A model generated the notes under the pieces. The model did not search any database. It was not told the DNA's origin and saw only the letters and a program-made list of their open reading frames with translations. Positions 14,828-21,814 of a DNA stretch of 21,814 nucleotides are shown here, one piece after another. How positions within the stretch are numbered: position 1 is the first letter of the stretch; each line of letters starts with the position of its first letter. Origin of the DNA: JBDLID01 sp039715055 (GTDB lineage Bacteria; Desulfobacterota; Desulfobulbia; Desulfobulbales; Desulfocapsaceae). The stretch covers positions 1 to 21,814 of the forward strand of contig JBDLID010000047.1 of the NCBI GenBank assembly GCA_039715055.1. The letters are read 5' to 3'. The position numbers and the translations under genes were made by a program.

Positions 14828-14845
14828 TGGCATCCATGATGCAAA
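14828..14845 (+). promoter_or_regulatory. sigma-54 (-24/-12) promoter of the small membrane protein operon
   Basis: TGGCATCCATGATGCAAA has GG at 14829-14830 and GC at 14841-14842, ten bases apart. It shares CTGGCATCC and TGCAA with the promoter at 6482-6498, so both are likely bound by the same polymerase and controlled together. Transcription should begin near 14854. AATCAAACTTTTC at 14810-14822 is one base off an IHF site. Confidence 0.85.
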
Positions 14846-14900
14846 TACAAAGGCAAGAAAACGATAATAGCCAAGAATAACAAAGACAAAGGAGGACAAC

Positions 14901-15098
14901 ATGACGACTCAACTGAAAACCACACAAAAAACCAAAACCGATCTCAACTACGAAGCTTCAAAATTTGTCCTCGGAGTCGGCATGATTTCCGCTGCTCTGA
15001 TCGGACTTTGGGGAGCAGCCTGCCTGGTCTCCGGTTTGTTGAACGGCGGCCTCGGTGCCATGGCAAAAGGCTATTTCACTGCAATCACAGGAATGTAA
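14901..15098 (+). CDS. small membrane protein 1 of a related pair (65 aa)
   Basis: GGAGG at 14891-14895 gives a strong start. The product has a polar, Lys/Thr-rich N-terminus of ~22 residues and one long hydrophobic segment (FVLGVGMISAALIGLWGAAC onward), possibly one or two short helices, ending GYFTAITGM. It has no cysteine pair or heme motif. It matches no family I recognise. It resembles the first part of the next protein (GLWGAACLVSGLL against TLWAGASLTAGLR, and a closing TGM in both), so the two probably arose by duplication. The sigma-54 promoter and dyads upstream tie it to the redox operon, suggesting a small accessory subunit of the same membrane system; this is inference. Confidence 0.75.
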   Translation: MTTQLKTTQKTKTDLNYEASKFVLGVGMISAALIGLWGAACLVSGLLNGGLGAMAKGYFTAITGM

Positions 15099-15133
15099 AA
15101 ACTGTTTGTTCTTAATCGAAAAAGGAGAAAACC

Positions 15134-15448
15134 ATGGCAGCAGATAAAGGAAATAAAGTAGCAGGACGTGTAATACTCGGAATGGGTGCCCTGATGACAC
15201 TGTGGGCAGGAGCTTCTCTTACTGCAGGACTCAGGCAGGCAGACTGGCAGATTGGCGAGCTGGCTCGACAATACATGATGGCCACCGGCATGATCAAACC
15301 GATCCACACCATGGTGGATTTCTACAGCCACATCAAGGGAATCGAATACCTGATCTGTGTGGCGTTTTTTGTGGCCTTCCCGGTTTTCTTTAAATATGTC
15401 AACAAGGAACCCGCCAAGATCAAAAAGCAGGTTAAAATCTCCAGCTGA
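15134..15448 (+). CDS. small membrane protein 2 of a related pair (104 aa)
   Basis: AAAGGAG lies eight bases before the ATG. A first hydrophobic segment (VILGMGALMTLWAGASLTAGL) aligns with protein 1; a polar loop with QYMMATGMIKPIH follows, and then a second helix (LICVAFFVAFPVFFKYV) before a Lys-rich tail, so both termini are probably cytoplasmic. The loop contains His56 and His66-type histidines but no recognised cofactor motif. It is the second gene after the sigma-54 promoter, 35 bases downstream of protein 1, and ends 17 bases before a strong terminator. No family was recognised; a subunit or assembly role for a membrane redox complex is only a contextual guess. Confidence 0.75.
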   Translation: MAADKGNKVAGRVILGMGALMTLWAGASLTAGLRQADWQIGELARQYMMATGMIKPIHTMVDFYSHIKGIEYLICVAFFVAFPVFFKYVNKEPAKIKKQVKISS

Positions 15449-15465
15449 TTACTCTTCGTCAGACC

Positions 15466-15497
15466 CCAAAAAGCCCGGCTTGTGCCGGGCTTTTTGG
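15466..15497. terminator. strong bidirectional rho-independent terminator
   Basis: CCAAAAAGCCCGGC (15466-15479), loop TTGT, and GCCGGGCTTTTTGG (15484-15497) form a perfect 14-bp stem with a T-run on either strand. It closes the small membrane protein operon and also serves the minus-strand gene ending at 15580. Confidence 0.95.
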
Positions 15498-15579
15498 TTT
15501 CATCATTTCCAATCAACAAATCCACAGGTCAGGACCAACTGGCTGGTTTTACTGCTGGACTTTTCCCGCAGCAAGGCGT

Positions 15580-16572
15580 CTACTGGTATCGCTGGGACGG
15601 ATCAGCAATATTATAATCCTTGACCGAACCGTCACGCATGGCGACATTCACTACGATATTGCCGGGATATGCCGCACCGGGACGATCAAAGCGAAAGATA
15701 GGACGACCGTCATCATAGTCGCGGTAGAAATCTCCTGCCTCAATGATTCGCCCACTGCCATCAACAAGCGATACATTATCGACATTACCGGACATTGCTG
15801 ACGGCAGGAGAATGACCAGCTTGTGGTCATTTTCCGAAACGGGTTTAAACAGGAAACCGTTACCGCCGACAAACCCGGCCGTAGGTGTCCCCGTACCTCC
15901 TACCTGTTGTGCGGTCGTGGTTCCGCCTGCCCCATTCACACCGCCGTCATAACGATAATTCAAAGAAAGAGTTCCGGCGTCAAGCTCACCGGAATCAATT
16001 TTTGCCAACACAGATGTGGAAGACTGCAGCGCCATTTCCACCATGGCAACAGCCACGGTGGAGCCCATCCCGTCAAAAATTGCCTCTGCATTACTGTCCA
16101 GTTGGGCAGCCTGAAAGGCCTGGGCATGAATCTCCTCCGCTTCCCTGTTTGACACGACGTCGTTATCAACCAGGTCCTTAAGGGCGGCCCGGGATGCATC
16201 CTCGACCGGCACATACCCGTCGCTTCTTGTCATCTCTGCAATACGTTCCTCCAAATAATGACGATAGTCCTTTGCCGCATTCTCCCCGACCTGAGTCGTT
16301 AAACGCTCAGCAATGAGTGCCGAAAAAAGCTGCTCTTCATTGACCTGCGACTGCTTATCTTCTGGCAGCAGGCTGCTCAGAATGGATTCGAAAGGTGTTC
16401 CTCCTGTTTGAGAATCTCTGCTCTCTCCACCCTGCCCACTCTGTTCTACAACAGGCAAATCAACCGATTGCTGCCCGGTGACAGCCTGCTCAAAAGTACC
16501 CAGACTCGATACTCCCGGATTTTCGACCGAAGTATATGGGGTGTTGCCGGCAACTGTATTGATAATACTCAT
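15580..16572 (-). CDS. uncharacterised protein with Gly-rich linker (330 aa)
   Basis: On the minus strand, GGAG lies six bases before the ATG at 16572. No signal peptide or membrane helix is seen. The first ~60 residues are low in complexity (Ser, Gly, Gln). A helical, acidic middle part (~75-195, with LFSALIAERL and EEIHAQAFQAAQLDSNAEAIFDGMG) leads to a Gly/Thr-rich linker (~209-237, e.g. GAGGTTTAQQVGGTGTPTAG) and a beta-rich C-terminal domain with VSLVDGSGRIIEAGDFYR and PGNIVVNVAMRDGSVKDY. I recognise no family. The layout suggests an exported or structural protein whose C-terminal domain binds a partner, but nothing proves it. The gene is transcribed towards the terminator at 15466-15497. 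Confidence 0.75.
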   Translation of the reverse strand: MSIINTVAGNTPYTSVENPGVSSLGTFEQAVTGQQSVDLPVVEQSGQGGESRDSQTGGTPFESILSSLLPEDKQSQVNEEQLFSALIAERLTTQVGENAAKDYRHYLEERIAEMTRSDGYVPVEDASRAALKDLVDNDVVSNREAEEIHAQAFQAAQLDSNAEAIFDGMGSTVAVAMVEMALQSSTSVLAKIDSGELDAGTLSLNYRYDGGVNGAGGTTTAQQVGGTGTPTAGFVGGNGFLFKPVSENDHKLVILLPSAMSGNVDNVSLVDGSGRIIEAGDFYRDYDDGRPIFRFDRPGAAYPGNIVVNVAMRDGSVKDYNIADPSQRYQ

Positions 16573-16765
16573 AATAACTCCACACCTGTATCAATCTGCT
16601 CAAACCAGTTCTCAATGGCAGAAAACAGAGAATCTGGAATTTCCACTACTCACTATTCCTATCGGTTATGAAACAGAACGTCTTTACCATCTTTCAATTT
16701 TGTCTGAAATCTGCTAAAAAATGGCCAGAAATATTCCTCAGGCCTCCTCGACAAAAGGTTACACC

Positions 16766-17206
16766 ATGAAAAAGCTGCTTTCTTTTCTCCTTCTGCTTCT
16801 CTTTACAGCCGCTCCACTCCAGGGTGAAAACCTCACGACCCTTGAGACAGCCATGTATGACAAGGGGCCTCCCTTTAAAAAATCAACGGTCGAGTTCAGC
16901 CCCTTTGACACCATCTACCTCAATGTTTATGTCGGCCCGCTGCCCAAGGGGGCTCATTCCCTTTCCATCGAGTGGATTACCCCTGCCGGGAAAATGACCC
17001 GACAGCAGGGCTCCGACTTTAAACTGGATAAAGACACCAATGTTTACAACCGTTACTTCTGGTTGAAATTCGGAAAAAGCGGACCTCTTAAATCCATGTT
17101 CTCAGGAGGAAAATTCAGCAGCAAGGTCTATGGCCGGTGGACGGTGAAGATCTCTCTTGATGGCAATTTCATTGGCGAGCAGAAATTCATTGTTAATGAG
17201 ATCTAA
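16766..17206 (+). CDS. small secreted protein of unknown function (146 aa)
   Basis: I choose the ATG at 16766, where AAAAGG lies about eight bases upstream and the product begins with a textbook signal peptide (MKKLLSFLLLLLFTAAPLQG). The frame is open to 16721, which would put 15 residues before the signal peptide. The mature part is beta-rich, with FSPFDTIYLNVYVGPLPKG, LSIEWITPAGKMTRQ and YGRWTVKISLDGNFIGEQKFIV, the pattern of an Ig-like or similar sandwich fold. It has no cysteine and no lipobox. Family unknown; no operon partner is evident. Confidence 0.75.
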   Translation: MKKLLSFLLLLLFTAAPLQGENLTTLETAMYDKGPPFKKSTVEFSPFDTIYLNVYVGPLPKGAHSLSIEWITPAGKMTRQQGSDFKLDKDTNVYNRYFWLKFGKSGPLKSMFSGGKFSSKVYGRWTVKISLDGNFIGEQKFIVNEI

Positions 17207-17531
17207 CGATTTGAAAATACCATTTATTAAAAGCTAATAGGGTCAATCCTGGTTATCCCTATTAATAACAAGAGGATCCAATCATTTTAACGGTCCTGGC
17301 AGAACGCACCCGGCCCGGTCAGTAACCCGGCAGTCCGACCAAAGCCCTCCCTCCTCTTTTGCCTATGACTTTCAACTTGCTATTTCATCACCATTATTTT
17401 AATTATTCCCTACTCAAATAGTGATTCACACCTCTCTGGAAATTATTATCGCATGCTTGCGTACTCACACATCCATATTTTTTTAACCAGACAAACAGCA
17501 GCGATAAATTTTTCCACTTCTGTCTCCAGCC
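17207..17531. other. intergenic stretch before the glycan cluster
   Basis: It contains a hairpin TAATAGGG (17235-17242) / CCCTATTA (17257-17264) with a 14-base loop and no U-tract, a GC-rich block near 17290-17340, and an A+T-rich run to the next gene. TTGCTA with TTTAAT about 15 bases later near 17378 is a weak promoter candidate. No gene was found. Confidence 0.4.
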
Positions 17532-18752
17532 ATGGAACAAACAAATAATCAAACCCAAACCACAGGATCCAGGCGTTTTTTATTGTGGCTCGTCACAATT
17601 GTACTGATCTGTGGAATGATCGAAGGTGCATCCTGGCTTGGTGTGCTGGTACTGGAAAAGAAATTTGACATTCGCTACCGGCCTTCGCTGCCGACCAAAC
17701 TGTCTGCAAGGCATCAAAAGACACTGTCCGGTTTTCTAAAGAACAAATATGATCTCACCGGCTTCAGTGCTGAGCTGGGTTGGACGGTCAAGCCCAACGC
17801 CAATGCAAAAAAAGGGTTATACGTCACAAATTCAAAAGGTATTCGTGCCAAACGTGAATACTCTCTGACACCTCCTGCGGACAAAACCCGGATCACCACT
17901 TTTGGTGATTCGTACACCTTCGGCATGGAGGTGAAAAACGAAGACACCTGGCAGGAGCAGCTTGGCGAGCTGAACAATAGCCTGGAAGTGCTCAATTTCG
18001 GCATAGGCGGCCACGCTCCGGACCAGGGCTATCTTCGTTATCTGGGCGAGGGCGCCAAGTACTCGGCAGACATTGTAGTGATCGGTTTTATGAGCGAGAA
18101 CATCAACCGGATCGTCAATGTTTACAGGCCTTATTACACTGAGCTGACCGGCCTGCCGCTGACCAAGCCGCGCTTTATTGTTGAGAACAACAGTCTCAAG
18201 CTGATCAAAAATCCGTTCCAGCGGCTGTCCGACTACCAGGTTTTATTTGACCAGCCGGAATCGGTACTTCCCAAACTGGGCAAGCACGACTACTATTTCC
18301 ACACCCGTTATGCCAAACACCCCCTGGATGTCTTGCGAACGGTGCGTCTTGTTAAAATGGCAAACTATGACCTGTTGAAAAAAAGGACCTACGATCAGCA
18401 GGGCAGTTATAATGAGAACTCGGAAGGGTATCAGTTACTGCTGGTGCTGCTCGATACCTTTTACAACAAAGTCAAAGAGAGCGGTGCGGAACCGGTGATC
18501 CTGATCTATCCAGACTTTGGAGATGTTATCCGGCTTTATAGCGGTAAACCCAAAAAATACCAGTTACTGCTCGACTGGCTGCAGACCAAGCAGTATGCCC
18601 ATGTCGACCTCATGGATTCAATCCAGAAGTACAAAAAGGATAACAAGGTCGACAACTTTTTTGTAAAGGCCCATGGCCACTACTCTCGTGCGGGTAACGG
18701 TTTTGTTGCCCACCAGGTCAACACTTACATCAATGACACTTACAGAAAATAA
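17532..18752 (+). CDS. membrane-anchored SGNH/GDSL-type hydrolase-like protein
   Basis: The 406-residue protein has an N-terminal helix (~17-37, LLWLVTIVLICGMIEGASWLGV) and then a soluble, presumably extracytoplasmic domain. Block I is FGDSYTFG (Ser127 nucleophile), block II is LNFGIGGHAPDQG with its Gly, and block III is GFMSENINR with an Asn. The last block is AHGHYSRAGNGFVA: His383 corresponds to the catalytic His, but the Asp usually two or three residues ahead is replaced (His381). Such proteins esterify or de-esterify sugars or lipids. It starts a tight series with the SxtJ-like, DUF5989-like and carbamoyltransferase genes, so it likely acts on the same glycan or lipid. The ribosome binding site is weak (near CTCCAGCC). 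Confidence 0.85.
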   Translation: MEQTNNQTQTTGSRRFLLWLVTIVLICGMIEGASWLGVLVLEKKFDIRYRPSLPTKLSARHQKTLSGFLKNKYDLTGFSAELGWTVKPNANAKKGLYVTNSKGIRAKREYSLTPPADKTRITTFGDSYTFGMEVKNEDTWQEQLGELNNSLEVLNFGIGGHAPDQGYLRYLGEGAKYSADIVVIGFMSENINRIVNVYRPYYTELTGLPLTKPRFIVENNSLKLIKNPFQRLSDYQVLFDQPESVLPKLGKHDYYFHTRYAKHPLDVLRTVRLVKMANYDLLKKRTYDQQGSYNENSEGYQLLLVLLDTFYNKVKESGAEPVILIYPDFGDVIRLYSGKPKKYQLLLDWLQTKQYAHVDLMDSIQKYKKDNKVDNFFVKAHGHYSRAGNGFVAHQVNTYINDTYRK

Positions 18753-18764
18753 CCCGGGAAAATC

Positions 18765-19169
18765 ATGTCGGAATTTGATCACAACCTTGAAATAGAAATC
18801 GGAACTGAAAAAAATTTCGGACTGGTCTTCAGTGCGGTCTTTGCTATAATTGCTCTCTATCCTCTCCTTGGCGGCGGTGCTTTACGGGTTTGGGCAATTA
18901 TCATCTCCGTTGTTTTTCTGATTGTCACCTTTGTCGCCCCGAGTCTCCTCAAGCTGCCCAACAAGCTGTGGCATAAATTCGGCCTGCTGCTGGGCGCGAT
19001 CATCGCACCTGTCGCCATGGGTGTTGTCTATTTTCTGACGATTGCCCCCATTGGTATATTGCTGCGCTTATCCGGCAAGGACCTGCTGCGCCAGAAACCG
19101 GATCCGAACGCGGACAGCTACTGGATTGAACGAGAAGAGCCGGTGGGCACCATGAAAAATCAATTTTGA
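18765..19169 (+). CDS. SxtJ-like membrane protein (134 aa)
   Basis: Two to three hydrophobic segments (~19-36, ~40-60 and ~72-100, including LWHKFGLLLGAIIAPVAMGVVYFLTIAPIGILLRLSGKD) and a C-terminal tail with LLRQKPDPNADSYWIERE are typical of the SxtJ family, found beside carbamoyltransferases in polysaccharide and saxitoxin clusters. The biochemical role is not known. It starts 12 bases after the hydrolase gene and is followed nine bases later by the small DUF5989-like gene. Confidence 0.85.
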   Translation: MSEFDHNLEIEIGTEKNFGLVFSAVFAIIALYPLLGGGALRVWAIIISVVFLIVTFVAPSLLKLPNKLWHKFGLLLGAIIAPVAMGVVYFLTIAPIGILLRLSGKDLLRQKPDPNADSYWIEREEPVGTMKNQF

Positions 19170-19178
19170 GAAAAAAAG

Positions 19179-19328
19179 ATGTCATTTATTCGTGAACTTT
19201 GGGATTTTATTCGAGCCAGAAAAAAATTTGTACTTATCCCCATATTACTGGTTCTTGCACTGGTCGGGGCTCTGATTGTTCTCAGTCAGGGATCTGCGGT
19301 CGCTCCTTTTATCTACACCCTGTTCTAA
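19179..19328 (+). CDS. DUF5989-like small membrane protein (49 aa)
   Basis: This gene starts with MSFIRELWDFIRARKKFVLI and ends with SAVAPFIYTLF. An amphipathic, basic N-terminal segment leads into a single membrane helix (~18-36). This pattern and its place between an SxtJ-like and a NodU-type carbamoyltransferase gene are what I know of DUF5989. AGAAAAAAAG precedes the start, with no clear Shine-Dalgarno; the short spacing (nine bases upstream, three downstream) implies translation coupling. It may help hold the carbamoyltransferase at the membrane, but this is speculation. Confidence 0.85.
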   Translation: MSFIRELWDFIRARKKFVLIPILLVLALVGALIVLSQGSAVAPFIYTLF

Positions 19329-19331
19329 CCG

Positions 19332-21167
19332 ATGACTGCCATACTCGGCCTGTCGGCCTTCTACCATGACAGTGCGGCAACACTTGTTGTTGACGGCGAA
19401 ATCATTGCCGCCGCCCAGGAAGAACGATTCACCCGTAAAAAGCATGACCCGGGCTTTCCGGTCAATGCGATCAATTACGTCTTGTCGGCCGGCAACCTGA
19501 CCCTTGCCGAGGTTGATCATGTCGCCTTTTACGACAAGCCGTTTTTAAAATTCGAGAGGCTCCTTGAAACCTACCTGGCATGTGCGCCAAAGGGCTTCAA
19601 CTCGTTCAGGATGGCCATGCCTGTCTGGCTGCGGGAAAAACTTTTCCTCAAAAGCCAACTCACCAGACAGCTCAAAAGACTGGATAAACAGTTCAAAGAC
19701 AGCAAACTGCTGTTTGGCGAGCACCACGTCAGCCATGCTGCCAGCGCGTTTTACCCGTCACCGTTTGAGGAGGCGATGATCCTGACCCTCGACGGTGTCG
19801 GTGAGTGGGCCACCACCACCGTGGCCATCGGTCGCTCCGATACACTTGAGATCGTCAAGGAGCTTCACTTCCCCCACTCCCTGGGGTTGCTCTATTCCGC
19901 CTTCACCTACTACCTGGGCTTCCGGGTCAACAGCGGCGAGTACAAGGTGATGGGTCTTGCGCCGTACGGTGAGCCGAAATACAAGGATCTGATCCTGGAA
20001 AAATTGATCGATCTCAAGAATGACGGTTCGTTTCACCTTGACCAGTCATACTTCAACTACACCACCGGCCTGACCATGACCAACCAGCGTTTTGCAGAGC
20101 TGTTCGGTCAGCCGGTGAGAAAACCCGAGTCGGACCAGCTCACTCAATTCCACATGGACATGGCGGCCTCGGTGCAGGCAGTGACCGAGGAAATCGTCCT
20201 GGCCATTGTCCGCTCCCTGGCTGAAAGTCATAATATTTCCAACCTCTGCCTTGCCGGTGGAGTGGCCCTCAACTGTGTTGCCAACGGCAAGATACTGCGG
20301 GAAAACATTTTTGAAAACATCTGGATACAGCCTGCAGCCGGTGATGCCGGCGGCGCACTGGGCGCAGCTCTTGCGGTCTGGCACAAGGAACTTGGCCAAC
20401 CACGAGAAGTCAAAACTCCCGACTCAATGCAGGGCGCCTATCTCGGACCCGTCTTTGATCAAGAGTCTATTGAAAAAGAGCTGACCCGCTGCGGGGCCGT
20501 CTTTGATACGGTAGAGGACGAGGTGGTCTTCACAGAGGCTGCCCAGGCCCTTGCCAGCGGCAAAGCGGTGGGCTGGTTTCAGGGCAGAATGGAATTTGGT
20601 CCGCGAGCTTTGGGCGGCCGGTCTATCCTGGGCGATCCAAGGTCAGAGTCCATGCAGAAGACCCTGAACCTCAAGGTAAAGTACAGGGAGTCCTTTCGCC
20701 CGTTTGCGCCATCGGTGTTAAGAGATGAGATGTCGGACTGGTTCAGTCTCGACCATGACAGTCCATATATGCTGCTGGTTGACGGGGTGCACCCGGATAA
20801 ACGGCGAGTGTTGAGCGAAGAGGAGAATGCGCTGTTCGGGATCGACAAGCTCAATATCAGGCGCTCAGAGATCCCGGCGATTACCCATGTTGACTATTCG
20901 GCCAGAATCCAGACAGTTCACCGGGAAACAAATCCCAGATACCACGCCCTTATTGAAAAGTTCAGGGAGGCGACAGGCTGTCCCGTTGTTGTCAATACAT
21001 CCTTTAACGTCAGAGGTGAACCCATCGTCTGCACACCGGAAGACGCCTTCCGCTGTTTCATGGGAACTGAAATCGAAATGCTGGTGGTCGGCAACGCCGT
21101 CCTGCGAAAAGAGAAGCAGGATCCATCACTTAAAGAACAGTATGAAGACAAGTATGAACTGGACTAA
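19332..21167 (+). CDS. NodU/TobZ-type O-carbamoyltransferase
   Basis: The 611-residue protein transfers a carbamoyl group from carbamoyl phosphate (via an adenylate) to a hydroxyl of a sugar or lipid in the cytoplasm. The N-terminal Kae1-like part begins ILGLSAFYHDSAATLVVDG, holds the metal-binding pair in EHHVSHAASAFYPS (His131 and His135) and LTLDGVGEWATT, and LCLAGGVALNCVANGKI. The C-terminal YrdC-like part includes FGPRALGGRSIL (422 onward), YRESFRPFAPSVL and VVNTSFNVRGEPIV near the end. The length is normal and no key element is missing. It starts three bases after the DUF5989-like gene, so one transcript is expected. The acceptor is not visible here; an exopolysaccharide is most plausible given the acyltransferase downstream. 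Confidence 0.93.
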   Translation: MTAILGLSAFYHDSAATLVVDGEIIAAAQEERFTRKKHDPGFPVNAINYVLSAGNLTLAEVDHVAFYDKPFLKFERLLETYLACAPKGFNSFRMAMPVWLREKLFLKSQLTRQLKRLDKQFKDSKLLFGEHHVSHAASAFYPSPFEEAMILTLDGVGEWATTTVAIGRSDTLEIVKELHFPHSLGLLYSAFTYYLGFRVNSGEYKVMGLAPYGEPKYKDLILEKLIDLKNDGSFHLDQSYFNYTTGLTMTNQRFAELFGQPVRKPESDQLTQFHMDMAASVQAVTEEIVLAIVRSLAESHNISNLCLAGGVALNCVANGKILRENIFENIWIQPAAGDAGGALGAALAVWHKELGQPREVKTPDSMQGAYLGPVFDQESIEKELTRCGAVFDTVEDEVVFTEAAQALASGKAVGWFQGRMEFGPRALGGRSILGDPRSESMQKTLNLKVKYRESFRPFAPSVLRDEMSDWFSLDHDSPYMLLVDGVHPDKRRVLSEEENALFGIDKLNIRRSEIPAITHVDYSARIQTVHRETNPRYHALIEKFREATGCPVVVNTSFNVRGEPIVCTPEDAFRCFMGTEIEMLVVGNAVLRKEKQDPSLKEQYEDKYELD

Positions 21168-21364
21168 AGGGGGCAGGTAATTTACTAACTGGTGTCTGCC
21201 CTGCCTTCAACGTCACTTCTCACTTCAGTCAACGGCTCGTTTGCGACCAAAACAATAACCTCTTAATATCACCAAGAATTACCGTTTTTAATAGAGCAGA
21301 CTGGACTGTATTGAAAAGTATGGACATGACAGGGGAATATGGGTAAATTGATAATCTTTTTCAA

Positions 21365-21404
21365 TGCAGCAGTATCTCGGATGACAAAAAAAATGGCTGC
21401 TGCA
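21365..21404 (+). repeat. hairpin just before the acyltransferase start
   Basis: TGCAGCAG (21365-21372) and CTGCTGCA (21397-21404) are perfect inverted repeats with a 24-base loop. The right arm abuts the weak AGGG ribosome binding site, so it could affect translation of the next gene. Confidence 0.4.
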
Positions 21405-21417
21405 GGGTACGATATTT

Positions 21418-21814
21418 ATGGCCAGCAAGCATGACCGCCTTCGTGTGGAGTCGGTTCTTAAAGATTCATCAACATCTTTTATCAATAAATACCGAGAGCT
21501 TGTAATTGGTGATGGCACCTTTGCCGAACTCTTCAAGTATGAGTTCGTCACCTTTTTTTTCAGCAACCTGGGCGGCGCCCTTGGGCTTGGTTGCCGGAAG
21601 CTGTTTTTCCCGGGACTCTTTCGCTCCGTTGGAAAAAATGTACTATTCGGCCGGGGGATTACACTGCGGGCTCCCGGCAAAGTATCCATAGGCAGCTACG
21701 TGATGTTTGATGATTTTGTCACGCTGTCTGTCAGGGGAACCGATGAAAACAGTATTCAAATTGACGACAATGTTCTCATCGGTCCCGGAGTCGATCTGAA
21801 AACCAGGTTGGGCT
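21418..21814 (+). CDS. left-handed beta-helix acyltransferase, N-terminal part (partial)
   Basis: The frame runs from the ATG at 21418 to the window end without a stop, so the C-terminal part is missing. The 132 visible residues have a helical N-terminal part (FKYEFVTFFFSNLGGALGLGCRKLFFPG), then the start of hexapeptide repeats: VGKNVLFGRGITLRAPGKVSIGSYVMFDDFVTL and IQIDDNVLIGPGV. These are the signs of the WbbJ/LbH acetyltransferase family, which acetylates sugars with acetyl-CoA. An AGGG about ten bases upstream is a weak ribosome binding site. The 250-base gap after the carbamoyltransferase suggests its own promoter, but the gene belongs functionally to the same surface-glycan cluster. Confidence 0.82.
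   Translation, partial: MASKHDRLRVESVLKDSSTSFINKYRELVIGDGTFAELFKYEFVTFFFSNLGGALGLGCRKLFFPGLFRSVGKNVLFGRGITLRAPGKVSIGSYVMFDDFVTLSVRGTDENSIQIDDNVLIGPGVDLKTRLG

Noticed and set aside
14471..14902. 143-codon open frame on the minus strand
   Set aside because: It runs through the 106-bp repeat, the operator sites and the sigma-54 promoter, has low-complexity Leu/Ser/Cys composition and no ribosome binding site that I can see; it is a chance frame.
17285..17345. c-di-GMP riboswitch-like sequence on the minus strand
   Set aside because: A GCCGGGTTACTG-like piece recalls the end of GEMM-I, but the conserved upstream half and P2 tetraloop are absent and the strand points into the end of a convergent gene.
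1..21814. Search for CRISPR arrays, tRNA and rRNA genes
   Set aside because: No regular spaced repeats, cloverleaf-like elements or rRNA signatures were seen by eye; a tool scan could still find a short RNA.

Overview
The window looks like a chromosomal segment of an anaerobic Desulfobacterota bacterium, most likely a sulfate or sulfur reducer near the Desulfobulbales. This is inferred from gene content (a c3-like multiheme cytochrome with a Tat-exported Hmc/Nrf-type ferredoxin and an NrfD-type quinone subunit, many PAS/GAF sensors, sigma-54 control) and not from a marker gene. No rRNA, tRNA or CRISPR array was seen.

Layout. (1) 1-462 is the 3' end of a PAS-type sensor with a C-terminal four-cysteine module. 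(2) 795-1142 is a small conserved-looking protein with its own promoter, next to a 106-bp repeat (562-667) whose sister copy lies at 14467-14572. (3) 1633-6260 is a three-gene regulatory operon: a cytosolic GAF-PAS-PAS histidine kinase, a membrane PAS protein with no kinase domain, and an NtrC-type sigma-54 activator (REC-PAS-AAA+-Fis). (4) 6580-14159 is a six-gene operon behind a clear -24/-12 promoter (6482-6498): a catalytically degenerate ISXO2/IS1595-like transposase, an FtsH protease (4-bp overlap), a five-CXXCH cytochrome, a Tat-exported 4x[4Fe-4S] protein, an NrfD-like membrane subunit and a membrane histidine-kinase-like protein without ATP-binding residues. (5) 14901-15448 holds two related small membrane proteins behind a second, nearly identical -24/-12 promoter (14828-14845), closed by a strong terminator. 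(6) 15580-17206 holds two uncharacterised proteins on opposite strands. (7) 17532-21814 is a surface-glycan or lipid modification cluster: SGNH hydrolase, SxtJ-like protein, DUF5989-like small protein, NodU/TobZ-type carbamoyltransferase and a truncated left-handed beta-helix acyltransferase.

The most interesting result is a candidate self-contained regulon. A 14-bp dyad, C(A/C)ACA-N4-TGT(T/G)G, occurs upstream of the regulatory operon (three perfect sites, 21 and 31 bp apart, the last over the -35 region of a TATAAT promoter) and upstream of both sigma-54 promoters, at usual enhancer distance. The simplest reading is that the activator encoded at 4449-6260 represses or tunes its own operon and activates both the redox-complex operon and the twin small-membrane-protein operon. 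The redox operon includes a domesticated transposase, a dedicated membrane protease and a pseudokinase whose GAF region resembles that of the regulatory kinase, suggesting feedback between the membrane complex and its regulator.
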